Source: Spirochaetota bacterium (GTDB taxonomy: Bacteria > Spirochaetota > UBA4802 > UBA5550). Taken from it: a DNA stretch of 35,460 nt. Made by a program: the position numbers and the translations under genes. Shown piece after piece: positions 26,884 to 34,702 of the stretch (positions are counted from its first letter, which is position 1; every line of letters starts with the position of its first letter). The notes below the pieces were generated by a model, which ran no database searches, had not been told where the DNA came from, and was given only the letters and a program-made list of their open reading frames with translations. The DNA lies in contig JAJRXZ010000087.1 in NCBI GenBank assembly GCA_024276015.1, positions 1-35,460 on the forward strand. The letters run 5' to 3'.

Positions 26884-27708
26884 CTATTTAACAGCATAGA
26901 TTTCCAGAGTGTCTGAAAATGAGAAAAGCCCTGCAAGAATTGTATAGATATATGAAAAGGGTCTGTAAAAAAACGAATTTTCCGGAATAATTCTCTCCGG
27001 ATGAAATGATGCGGGTCTTATTATAACTCTCTTAAAACCGATCCTTCTCAATAATTTCTTTGCCGAAAGAGGAGAGAGATCGATCTTGTGATCGCAGGGA
27101 TGTTCATCTATCCACTTTGACCTGTGAAAGTAGAATTGCGGCCCGAAAAAAGAGGGAACAGAAAATGCGAAAATTCCCTTTTCCGGCAATAGTTCAAATA
27201 TTCTCTTCAGCACAGCAGCAGGATCATTGCAGTGTTCAAGAAAATACCAGGCAGTTACGATATGAAAGATCTCTATTTCCGTTATCTCTTCAAACGGTTT
27301 ATTTATAACATTTATATTATAATGTCTTTTACAATAATCGGCCCCAAAATCGGATATTTCGACTCCAGCTACTCTTCCAATACCGTTATCGGATGCACAT
27401 TTTAAAAAAAATCCCATGGCGCAGCCGATATCAAGAAGGCTTAATCTGCTTATATCCCGGGTGAGTCTGTTCAATCCTAAAATTCTACTCAATCTCTTTT
27501 GGGATAATCTGTAAATATTCCCATAGTCATCCCGATATGTTTTGCCGTACTGTTTCAGATAATCTTCAATAAAATAATTCCGGTTATAGGTGAATTGTTT
27601 ATAAGCCGTATTATAGATAATTTTACAGTTTTTACAGATAAATAATTTACTGCTGACAGATCTGCTTTTATCCGAACTGCAGAGGGGGCATTTATGATGA
27701 TCTGCCAT
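26884..27708 (-). CDS. Zinc-ribbon class I SAM-dependent methyltransferase
   Basis: The 274-residue product starts with a four-Cys zinc ribbon (CPLCSSDKSRS then CKNCKIIYN). A Rossmann-fold methyltransferase follows, with SAM motif I LLDIGCAMGFFLK near residue 90, the acidic GVEIS strand end and WYFLEHCNDPAAVLKRI in the post-I region. Proteins of this type often sit in sugar or surface-polysaccharide loci, acting on nucleotide sugars or lipids. The substrate cannot be told here. It starts 15 bp after the stop of the upstream RNA-binding gene on the same strand, so the two may be cotranscribed. No clear ribosome binding site is seen. Confidence 0.82.
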   Translation of the reverse strand: MADHHKCPLCSSDKSRSVSSKLFICKNCKIIYNTAYKQFTYNRNYFIEDYLKQYGKTYRDDYGNIYRLSQKRLSRILGLNRLTRDISRLSLLDIGCAMGFFLKCASDNGIGRVAGVEISDFGADYCKRHYNINVINKPFEEITEIEIFHIVTAWYFLEHCNDPAAVLKRIFELLPEKGIFAFSVPSFFGPQFYFHRSKWIDEHPCDHKIDLSPLSAKKLLRRIGFKRVIIRPASFHPERIIPENSFFYRPFSYIYTILAGLFSFSDTLEIYAVK

Positions 27709-27723
27709 ATATGCCGTGAAAGA

Positions 27724-28224
27724 TCAATTATTATTAAACTTTTTTCTCTTTTTAGCAGGTTCAACTACAACGGGAATTCCCTTTATCTTGGCGTCATCAA
27801 AGGCATGATAAACCAGCTCCGCGTTCAACTCCGGGACTTCAAAGAAAGAATACGTAGAGTGAATATCTATTTTCCCGATCGATTTACCGTCAATTCCGGT
27901 TCTCTTGACGATCTCACGAATAAGATCTCCAGTGGAAATATAGTGATTCTTCCCGATATTAATAAACAATCTGGCTTTTCCGTCTTTAATATCCTCGAAA
28001 ACGATCTTGCCCGTTTCCGTTGTTCTCTTTAGTAAATTACCGTCAGTGAGATCAAGTTTAGATATATCACCTAATTTGTCTTTCAGTAATGCAGCTGCGA
28101 TTCTCTTAATGCTGTTAAAAAAGGGCAGCTCTTTCTTTAACAGCTTTACAAGTTTGATATAATCATCGAGATCTTCATTTAAAGCGATATTCAATATTTT
28201 TTCTAACTTTTTTTCCTGATTCAT
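27724..28224 (-). CDS. Free-standing DbpA-type RNA-binding domain protein
   Basis: The 166-residue product has a helical, charged N-terminal half (about residues 1-85). Its C-terminal half matches the RNA-binding domain found at the end of DEAD-box helicases such as DbpA: ARLFINIGKNHYISTGDLI, then IGKIDIHSTYSFFEVPE and IPVVVEPAKKRKKF. The pattern 'i.i.G....i.p.dlv..i....gi....ig.i.i....s.vevp' is well kept. No helicase motor is attached. It may bind structured RNA, possibly rRNA. A GTG seven codons upstream is possible, but GAGG lies 7 bases before the ATG at 28224, so I place the start there. Confidence 0.8.
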   Translation of the reverse strand: MNQEKKLEKILNIALNEDLDDYIKLVKLLKKELPFFNSIKRIAAALLKDKLGDISKLDLTDGNLLKRTTETGKIVFEDIKDGKARLFINIGKNHYISTGDLIREIVKRTGIDGKSIGKIDIHSTYSFFEVPELNAELVYHAFDDAKIKGIPVVVEPAKKRKKFNNN

Positions 28225-28230
28225 TAATAA

Positions 28231-28235
28231 CCTCA
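28231..28235 (-). promoter_or_regulatory. Ribosome binding site deciding the start of the DbpA-domain gene
   Basis: TGAGG on the minus strand precedes the ATG at 28224-28222 by 6 bases, favouring it over an upstream GTG at 28245. Confidence 0.55.
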
Positions 28236-28373
28236 CATTGGTCACATCGTTTTTGTGTATTAGTTGTTTTTTGATGTAGTAATTCTGCTATTATACCGTA
28301 AGATAAAATTACCTATATAGATAATACAGTATGTTAATTGAGCAAAAATATTTCAAGTAATTTTCAGGTAATC

Positions 28374-28511
28374 ATGATTGAGGGAGCCCCGAATTCATAT
28401 TTATCAGAGGACGAAATCTGTCTGCGGAGAGGATTTACTGTCTGTAGAAAGAAAGGATGTTTCCGCCGGCCCTCATTTTCCTCCGGCAAGGATTATTGCG
28501 TATATTTTTGA
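28374..28511 (+). CDS. Possible 45-residue Cys-containing small protein
   Basis: An ATG at 28374 opens a 45-codon frame that ends at a TGA at 28509, just before the stop of the minus-strand flippase gene. The product has four Cys (C16, C24, C29, C42) and is basic in the middle. Only AGG at 28366-28368 serves as a weak ribosome binding site. It fills most of the 289-bp gap 28225-28513, and this part is visibly richer in G and C than the surrounding DNA. A 41-codon frame is also open on the other strand over the same bases (28489-28364), so coding is uncertain. It may instead be a structured RNA or a gene relic. I recognise no family. Confidence 0.2.
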   Translation: MIEGAPNSYLSEDEICLRRGFTVCRKKGCFRRPSFSSGKDYCVYF

Positions 28512-28513
28512 CA

Positions 28514-29956
28514 TTAGGTTCTGGTTCCTCTAATTATCTCTTTTACAATTCGAATATCATTGCTTCTTATTAAAAATGCAATTATTAAAATAAAATATAA
28601 AAATGAAATCAGGATTATAGAATAAATCCATAAAAGATCCTTTAAAAAATAGCTTTCAACAGAAGTGCATATCAGAAAAATTAATATCAAAGATAAGTAT
28701 ATAAACAGGGCTTTTCTTAATGATACATATTTATGTTTCCCAAGATACAGGTGGCATAGAATAAATAAAACCATAAATGTTATAACTGTTGTAATTGCTG
28801 CGCCAATTGATTTATAATAATATATTAAAATTAAATTTGATATGATATTTACTACAGTTGCAATAACCATAAATATTGAATTATACTCCTGTTTGTCAAG
28901 CGATCTGATTATAACAAAGGCAACATTAAATAAGAATGGAATTCCAAAGGCAATTATTCTTAAAACGCCGATTGAAGCAGTATATTTCTCACCAAAAAAA
29001 TTAGTAATAATCGGTTCCGAGAATAAAAATATAATCAATGCCAGAAAAAAAGATATAACACCATACACTTTTGTAAAAAAATCAAAAGCAAACTGAAATT
29101 TGTTTTTATCCTCCTCAAAGGGTACTTTATACAGATAGGGAGTCAGAATCCTGTGAAAATTTGTAGGAATAAAAGACAGAGTTAAAAAAAAGATATAACC
29201 GTTATTAAATATTCCCGAGTAAACAGTTCCATGCATAATTGAGAGGATTATAATATTGATCCTTTGAATAAAATTACTGCATATTGAACTTAAACCAAAA
29301 GGAATTACATTTTTAATGAAACCTTTTGTCGTTGTTCTGTCAAATTTCAGTTTAAATTTATATTTTTTAAATGTAATTAAGAATAATACAGCAAGAACCA
29401 GTATAACGATAATTAGACGAAGATAAGCAAAATGAAAGTAATTCCCTTTTAGAAAAATTACAAGAATTGTACCGGCAAGAAAAGATAAACCAAAAGAGAA
29501 AACAATGGACGATGTAACGCCAAACATTTCCCGAGCATCATAAAAAGCATACATAGTAGCCATATACTGGTTGCCAAAACGAACCAGTCCAAAGATTAAA
29601 ATTAAATGGATAGTATCACTGTTGTAATTAGTAAACATAAGTGATAAAACCATAATAACATATACAGAAACTGCAAGGATCGTTTTCAAAAACAGAGTAT
29701 TTGCAAAGTGCTCTCTCTCAAGGTCTTTCTCAAGATTAATTGCTCTTATAAGGCCTGCGCTTATTCCCAGGTCGGTAAAAACAGAAAAAAAAGTTGCATA
29801 TCCTATTGCTGTTGAATACTCGCCATAATTATCAATATTTAAATACCTGGCAACAATTATCATTATTATAAAGAAAAACAGCTTTTCAGAAATAGTTGCC
29901 AGAGTTACAATTATTGAATTTATAAAGACTCTTTTTTTATCCGAAACTTTTTCCAT
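28514..29956 (-). CDS. Wzx-type polysaccharide flippase (MOP superfamily), copy 1
   Basis: The 480-residue protein is almost entirely hydrophobic with about 12-14 membrane helices, as in the PST/Wzx family that flips lipid-linked glycan repeat units across the inner membrane. The N-terminus (ARYLNIDNYGEYSTAIGYA) is the usual flippase start: helix 1, then '..lg...yG.y..a.....'. It is clearly paralogous to the protein encoded at 32628-34061; for example GEYSTAIGYATFFSVF here matches GEYSTALGFATFFSIF there. It is transcribed away from the glycosyltransferase at 30142. The 185-bp gap 29957-30141 is AT-rich. It holds a TTGACA at 30074-30079 on the plus strand without a good -10. No strong ribosome binding site is seen. 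Confidence 0.88.
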   Translation of the reverse strand: MEKVSDKKRVFINSIIVTLATISEKLFFFIIMIIVARYLNIDNYGEYSTAIGYATFFSVFTDLGISAGLIRAINLEKDLEREHFANTLFLKTILAVSVYVIMVLSLMFTNYNSDTIHLILIFGLVRFGNQYMATMYAFYDAREMFGVTSSIVFSFGLSFLAGTILVIFLKGNYFHFAYLRLIIVILVLAVLFLITFKKYKFKLKFDRTTTKGFIKNVIPFGLSSICSNFIQRINIIILSIMHGTVYSGIFNNGYIFFLTLSFIPTNFHRILTPYLYKVPFEEDKNKFQFAFDFFTKVYGVISFFLALIIFLFSEPIITNFFGEKYTASIGVLRIIAFGIPFLFNVAFVIIRSLDKQEYNSIFMVIATVVNIISNLILIYYYKSIGAAITTVITFMVLFILCHLYLGKHKYVSLRKALFIYLSLILIFLICTSVESYFLKDLLWIYSIILISFLYFILIIAFLIRSNDIRIVKEIIRGTRT

Positions 29957-30141
29957 TGAGCGGCTACAATCCTTTTATAAAATTGATAATAACAGAAAAA
30001 TAAATAATTTCATTATCGGATATAAAAAAACATTGCAGGGAAAGATACAAGAATTATTCACAAATTATATTAATTGACAATAGACGTAACAAAATAAAAA
30101 AATATGTTATTTAATGAATTTAATATCACCGGAGCTAATAT

Positions 30142-31239
30142 TTGAAAATTGCAATAATCTTTCCAAACGATTCGGACGCACTATTTGACAGGAATTCGAA
30201 AAGAACCTTTGGCGGCGCAAATGTTCAGATGTACCTGATCGCAAAAGAATTCGGAAATTACCGGGATATTCAAACATATTCATTCATTCCGGAATATAAA
30301 AACATCTCCTTTGACGATGAAGACTGTTTTAACCTCGTTAAAACATATAATGAGAATGAGAGCCTTTTAAAAAAATTTTTAATTTACCATAAAACTATCC
30401 GTAAAATCAAACCGGATGTAATAATACAGCGGGGGCTTACATTATTCTCATGCCTTCTTGCCTTTTATTGTAAAATATTTAAAATAAAATTTATTTTTAT
30501 GCTGGCGCACGACATAGAAAGTCACGGAAGGTACCAGAAGGACAGAAAAAAATGCTTTCTCTTTCCCCTTTTATTGCAATCGTCATTTCTCATGATCGCT
30601 CAAAACGAATACGAGTTTGACAACTTAATTAAAAAAATTCCGATTGGCAGGGTAGAGATTCTAAAAAAGGGAATTGATATCTCAAAAATTCATAAAAAGA
30701 AAAGAATTCTAAAATATCACGCAGTATGGATTGCCCGCTGCGAAGCCTGGAAAAAACCTGAACTGTTCATAAAACTTGCACAAAAAAATAAAGACTTAAA
30801 CTTTTTCATGGTCTGCTCAATATCCTTTCCGGGGGATCCCTATTTTTACAGAGTAAAGGAGCTGGCATTAAAACAGAAAAACCTTAAATTTGAAGATTTT
30901 CTTAAGAACAAAGAGATTTATAATATCCTGTCCCAATCGGGAGTATTTTGCATAACTTCCGACATGGAAGGGGACTGGCCCATGGTTGTTCTTGAAGCGT
31001 CGGCTTCGGGAATTCCGATTCTTTCTTTAAATTTAAACTACGGTGATCTCTTCTCAAAGTACAACGGAGGATTTTTCTGCAATGGCCATTTCACTCTGAT
31101 GTCCCAATATTTAAGAGAAGTGTATAATAATAAAGAATTATACAGCATTAAATCGGAAGGCGCCGCAAGTTACATCAAAGAAAATCACAATATAAAGACA
31201 AATGTTAAAAAATTATACGGATTTATTAACAGCAGATAG
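30142..31239 (+). CDS. Family 4-type glycosyltransferase
   Basis: The 365-residue product has the GT-B fold pattern of GT4 glycosyltransferases. It starts MKIAIIFPNDSD with GGANVQMYLIAKEFG (the acceptor-side Gly-rich loop). The donor-binding C-terminal half contains AVWIARCEAWKKPELFI and the EGDWPMVVLEASASGIPIL segment, carrying the E-x7-E type motif that binds the nucleotide sugar. It likely adds a sugar to a lipid-linked glycan at the cytoplasmic face of the membrane. Donor and acceptor are unknown. The TTG start is supported by GGAG at 30131-30134. It converges with the next glycosyltransferase gene with a 13-bp gap. Confidence 0.85.
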   Translation: MKIAIIFPNDSDALFDRNSKRTFGGANVQMYLIAKEFGNYRDIQTYSFIPEYKNISFDDEDCFNLVKTYNENESLLKKFLIYHKTIRKIKPDVIIQRGLTLFSCLLAFYCKIFKIKFIFMLAHDIESHGRYQKDRKKCFLFPLLLQSSFLMIAQNEYEFDNLIKKIPIGRVEILKKGIDISKIHKKKRILKYHAVWIARCEAWKKPELFIKLAQKNKDLNFFMVCSISFPGDPYFYRVKELALKQKNLKFEDFLKNKEIYNILSQSGVFCITSDMEGDWPMVVLEASASGIPILSLNLNYGDLFSKYNGGFFCNGHFTLMSQYLREVYNNKELYSIKSEGAASYIKENHNIKTNVKKLYGFINSR

Positions 31240-31252
31240 AACTTTGATCTGT

Positions 31253-32398
31253 CTAACCGTTTAATACTTCATCAAAAAGCTCTGCATACTCTTTTGCAAT
31301 ATTTCCGGCCTCAAAATGCTTTGACCGTTCTTTGCCGTTTTTTGCTAATTTTTCCGACAATTTCTTATTGGACAGAACATTAATTATTTCATCTGCAAGA
31401 CGACCCGGATCATTCACAGGGACCAGAATCCCGTCAACGCCGTTATTAATAATCTCATTGGGCCCGAAGGGACAATCCGTAGAAATAACAGGAGCGCCGC
31501 ACGCCATAGCCTCAATTATGATATTGCCGAAACCTTCCCAGGAACTTGATAAAACAAATAGATCCGAATTCTTAATATATTTAAAGGGGTTCCTGCGCCA
31601 CCCCATAAAACGGACATCATTATGTAACTTCAGGTCATTAACCAGCCCTTCAAGCTCTTCCCGCAATGAGCCTTCCCCGACAATAAGCAGTTTTGATTTG
31701 ATTTTATCTTTAACCCTGTTAAAGGCTTTAATAAGAAGGGCAAGGTTCTTTTGAGGTTCAAGCCTCACGGCAGTCACAATAACCTTATAATTTTGAAATA
31801 TATCTTTCAACTCCGGTTCAATATCCTCATTTTTCATTTTTTCAATAACGCTTATATCCACCGCGTTATGAATGGTTATTAATTTATTTTTATCAAAGCC
31901 GAGAAGTTCAAGTTCATTTTTAATTCCATTGGAAACAGAGTGAACACGGTCAGCATAATTTGAAAGTTTTCGGCTTATAAAAGTGGCGATCTTTGCTTTT
32001 ATGCCCAGTTCTCTGTTTTTCATTACAATTGTATTATGGTAGGCAATTATGAGGGGAATCTTATTTCTGAAAAGGAATTTGGAAACCAGCGAAAAAAAAG
32101 CCGGGATTCTGGAAGAAGCATAAATAAGGTCATAATTTCCCTTTTTTGAAATTTTATTAATTAACCGGATCTTTTTTAAAGAGTTCTTCATCATAATAAA
32201 GCTATTTTCAGAAGACGGAGCATTAAGATTGATCACTTCTCCATAGAATTTGTAGTTGTTCTCTTCGCGGAAAACAATTGCCGTAATATCATATTTTGAT
32301 AATTTATCCAGATATTTGCTCACAACAGAAGATAAACTCTGAATACCTCCTCTGCCGAGGTTTGGGATCACAAAGAGAATTTTTTTCTTAACAGACAT
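31253..32398 (-). CDS. Family 4 glycosyltransferase
   Basis: The 381-residue product is a classic GT4 enzyme. It opens with ILFVIPNLGRGGIQSLSS (Gly-rich acceptor loop). VRLEPQKNLALLIKAF begins the donor domain, LLIVGEGSLREELE and VRFMGWRRNPFKYIKNSDL follow, and SSWEGFGNIIIEAMACGAP gives the E-x7-E motif, then GILVPVNDPGRLADEI. Donor sugar and linkage cannot be read. The frame extends upstream to a GTG at 32473 that would add a hydrophobic N-terminus. The ATG at 32398 has CCGGAG at the proper spacing and starts directly before the fold, so it is preferred. Confidence 0.9.
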   Translation of the reverse strand: MSVKKKILFVIPNLGRGGIQSLSSVVSKYLDKLSKYDITAIVFREENNYKFYGEVINLNAPSSENSFIMMKNSLKKIRLINKISKKGNYDLIYASSRIPAFFSLVSKFLFRNKIPLIIAYHNTIVMKNRELGIKAKIATFISRKLSNYADRVHSVSNGIKNELELLGFDKNKLITIHNAVDISVIEKMKNEDIEPELKDIFQNYKVIVTAVRLEPQKNLALLIKAFNRVKDKIKSKLLIVGEGSLREELEGLVNDLKLHNDVRFMGWRRNPFKYIKNSDLFVLSSSWEGFGNIIIEAMACGAPVISTDCPFGPNEIINNGVDGILVPVNDPGRLADEIINVLSNKKLSEKLAKNGKERSKHFEAGNIAKEYAELFDEVLNG

Positions 32399-32405
32399 AA
32401 ATACG

Positions 32406-32411
32406 CTCCGG
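32406..32411 (-). promoter_or_regulatory. Ribosome binding site deciding the start of the minus-strand GT4 gene
   Basis: CCGGAG on the minus strand ends 7 bases before the ATG at 32398-32396. The rest of the 229-bp divergent gap (32399-32627) is very AT-rich. It includes a minus-strand TATAAT at 32482-32477 as a weak promoter candidate. Confidence 0.55.
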
Positions 32412-32627
32412 AAAAGTAAGATCAGGAAGAGAATAATTGTTTTTTTAAAAAAAAATGTAAAGATTTTTTGCACACTATTATAAAAAAATGTGTTGTTTTT
32501 ATTAAACTTCTATAAATTAATGTTTTTAACGATGAATTAAATTTTGAGATTCATTTAATTTTACACTTAATGATAATTCCAACAGTATATTTTATCAAAA
32601 AAATAATTTAACTTTTTAAAAAATTTA

Positions 32628-34061
32628 ATGAATCAACTAAAACAGAGAAAAAAGCTCATTAAAGATAATGTCATAATGAATGGCACATCTCTTTTTGAAA
32701 AAATTATTTTCTTTATAATAAACGTATTATTGACCCATTACCTTTCAATGGAGCACTTTGGTGAATACTCTACTGCACTGGGCTTTGCAACATTCTTTTC
32801 TATCTTCTCAACATTCGGTATATCTTCTGCTTTAATCCGTGCTATTAACCTTTTCCCTAGAAAGGAGAGAGAACACCTGGGTAACACCTTTTTTATTAAA
32901 TCAATATTATCTATTATTGTTTATATATTATTGGTCTCATCGGCATTCTTAACGAATTATCCAATAACTACTGTTTACCTAATTTTTATATTAGGACTGG
33001 TAAGGATTGGCAATGAATTTATGAACTCCTTTTATGCTTTTTATAATGCAAACGAAAGATTTTCAACAATTGCCATATATACAATATGCTTTGATATTTC
33101 TGTACTGGCAATTACATACATTGTAATAAAACTTAACGGCAACTATTTTCACATAACGCTTTCAAGGTTATCTGTTGTCATTCTGGTTTTAATGATAATG
33201 TTCTATACAACCGTAAAACACACGCCTGCCAGATTTACACTGAGAACGGTGCCTGAGTTTTTTAAGTCAGCAGTACCCTTTGGGATCATTACAATTCTCG
33301 GCAATATCATTCAAAGAATGAATATTATTATACTCTCTTTAATTCACGGTACAATTTACAGCGGAATATTTTATAACGGATATATTTTTATTGTATCATT
33401 ATTATTTATACCGATTAACCTTGATAAAGTTCTTCTGCCGCAATTATACCGATTATCTATACAAAAAGAGCGGGATAACTACCAGTTTACATTTGATAAA
33501 ACCGGCAAACTTCTGGGAATAATCTCTTTTTATACATCTCTTGTTATTATACTGTTTGGTGATATAATTATAAAAACTGTTTTTGGAACAAAATATATTC
33601 CTTCGATAAATATATTAAAAATTTCATCACTTGCGCTAATTTTTTCATTCTCAGCTTCAGAATCTATTATTACATCCCTGGACAAGCAGATAGCCAGAAC
33701 AAAAATCAATTTCGCTGCTGCATTAATAAACATAATCAGTTGTACAATACTTGGATATTTTTTTAAAGCTGAAGGAATTGCAGTATCAATGGTTATAACC
33801 TATTTTGTACTTTTTCTGTTTTTTAATTCATACCTGGTAATAAATAAATTTATAAAAATAAAAAATTACTTAATAGTATTTTTTAAGCTTATATTTATAA
33901 ATATTTTTATTTATACTGCTAACAATCTATTAAATATGGAAATTCATTTTATTTTGCACTTAATCATAATTTCATCAGTATACCTGTTATTGGTCTTCTT
34001 TCTGATTGTTGAAAAAGATGACATACAGATTATTAAAGACCTCATAAATAAAGTACAATAA
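32628..34061 (+). CDS. Wzx-type polysaccharide flippase (MOP superfamily), copy 2
   Basis: The 477-residue polytopic protein has about 12-14 hydrophobic helices. It aligns along its length with the flippase at 28514-29956: shared landmarks include GISSALIRAINL, FYAFYNANERF and IIQRMNIIILSLIHGTIYS. It would export a lipid-linked oligosaccharide. The two copies have diverged clearly at the DNA level, so the duplication is not recent, or each was acquired separately. A long A/T tract precedes the ATG with no strong ribosome binding site. It is followed after 8 bp by the Wzz-like gene, so these and the ligase-like gene probably form one transcript. Confidence 0.88.
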   Translation: MNQLKQRKKLIKDNVIMNGTSLFEKIIFFIINVLLTHYLSMEHFGEYSTALGFATFFSIFSTFGISSALIRAINLFPRKEREHLGNTFFIKSILSIIVYILLVSSAFLTNYPITTVYLIFILGLVRIGNEFMNSFYAFYNANERFSTIAIYTICFDISVLAITYIVIKLNGNYFHITLSRLSVVILVLMIMFYTTVKHTPARFTLRTVPEFFKSAVPFGIITILGNIIQRMNIIILSLIHGTIYSGIFYNGYIFIVSLLFIPINLDKVLLPQLYRLSIQKERDNYQFTFDKTGKLLGIISFYTSLVIILFGDIIIKTVFGTKYIPSINILKISSLALIFSFSASESIITSLDKQIARTKINFAAALINIISCTILGYFFKAEGIAVSMVITYFVLFLFFNSYLVINKFIKIKNYLIVFFKLIFINIFIYTANNLLNMEIHFILHLIIISSVYLLLVFFLIVEKDDIQIIKDLINKVQ

Positions 34062-34069
34062 ATCATTAT

Positions 34070-34687
34070 ATGGATAATGAAATCGGGAAAATCAGAGGAA
34101 AGAAGTTCTATCATTCGGATTTTATTAACATCTTTGCTCTCTTAAGCGAATACAGAAAAAATTTAATTCTTTTCGTTTTGATCAGCCTGATTCTTTTTAT
34201 TATAATAACACTGGTAATACCCAAAAAATATTCAAGCGAGGCAAAAATAGTAGTTGGAAAAGTTAATGGCAGCCTGATCGAACAATATGCTCCCCTTATG
34301 GAATATATTGGCTCCGCCATCCCCAAAGGGGATTCTCTCGATATAATTAATACCACAGACGGCATAAACCATCAAGGGTATAAACTGAGATATAAGGACA
34401 TTGTATTAATAATAAAACACATAAGTCAAAATCAATCCGGTTTATTAAAGAGAAAAAATATATTATTAAATAAGGTCATTCGAAGGCATGACAAAATTTA
34501 TAATAAGAAAAGCAGTAATAAACCGCGGGCGGGCCTTACATACAAAACATCAATAATTGAAAACAAAAATGAAGTAATTGCTGTTGAAAATAATTTACCT
34601 GCTGCAATATTTATATTTCTTGCTGCAGAATTTTTCTTTTTGATAATCATCATTTCAATATATAATTATTATAAACATTTATTTTAA
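34070..34687 (+). CDS. Short Wzz-like chain-length determinant protein
   Basis: The 205-residue product has one membrane helix near residues 32-50 (LILFVLISLILFIIITLV). It is followed by IPKKYSSEAKIVVGKVNG, the typical Wzz start of the periplasmic part. A second helix lies near the C-terminus (AAIFIFLAAEFFFLIIIIS). The two-helix topology with 'P.kY.a.a.i.v' after helix 1 fits the chain-length determinant family. The periplasmic part is only about 125 residues and lacks the long coiled coil of ordinary Wzz proteins of 300 or more residues. It may set glycan length, or be a reduced variant. It lies between a flippase gene and a ligase/polymerase-like gene, the expected neighbours. Confidence 0.65.
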   Translation: MDNEIGKIRGKKFYHSDFINIFALLSEYRKNLILFVLISLILFIIITLVIPKKYSSEAKIVVGKVNGSLIEQYAPLMEYIGSAIPKGDSLDIINTTDGINHQGYKLRYKDIVLIIKHISQNQSGLLKRKNILLNKVIRRHDKIYNKKSSNKPRAGLTYKTSIIENKNEVIAVENNLPAAIFIFLAAEFFFLIIIISIYNYYKHLF

Positions 34688-34702
34688 CAGGTCTCAGTAT
34701 CA

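Noticed and set aside
28364-28489. Minus-strand 41-codon frame in the gap before the DbpA-domain gene
   Set aside because: It starts at TTG with no ribosome binding site; kept only as a sign that the islet is unusual.
30074-30102. Promoter for the plus-strand GT4 gene from TTGACA at 30074
   Set aside because: The -35 match is perfect but no acceptable -10 lies at 16-18 bases in the A-rich run that follows.
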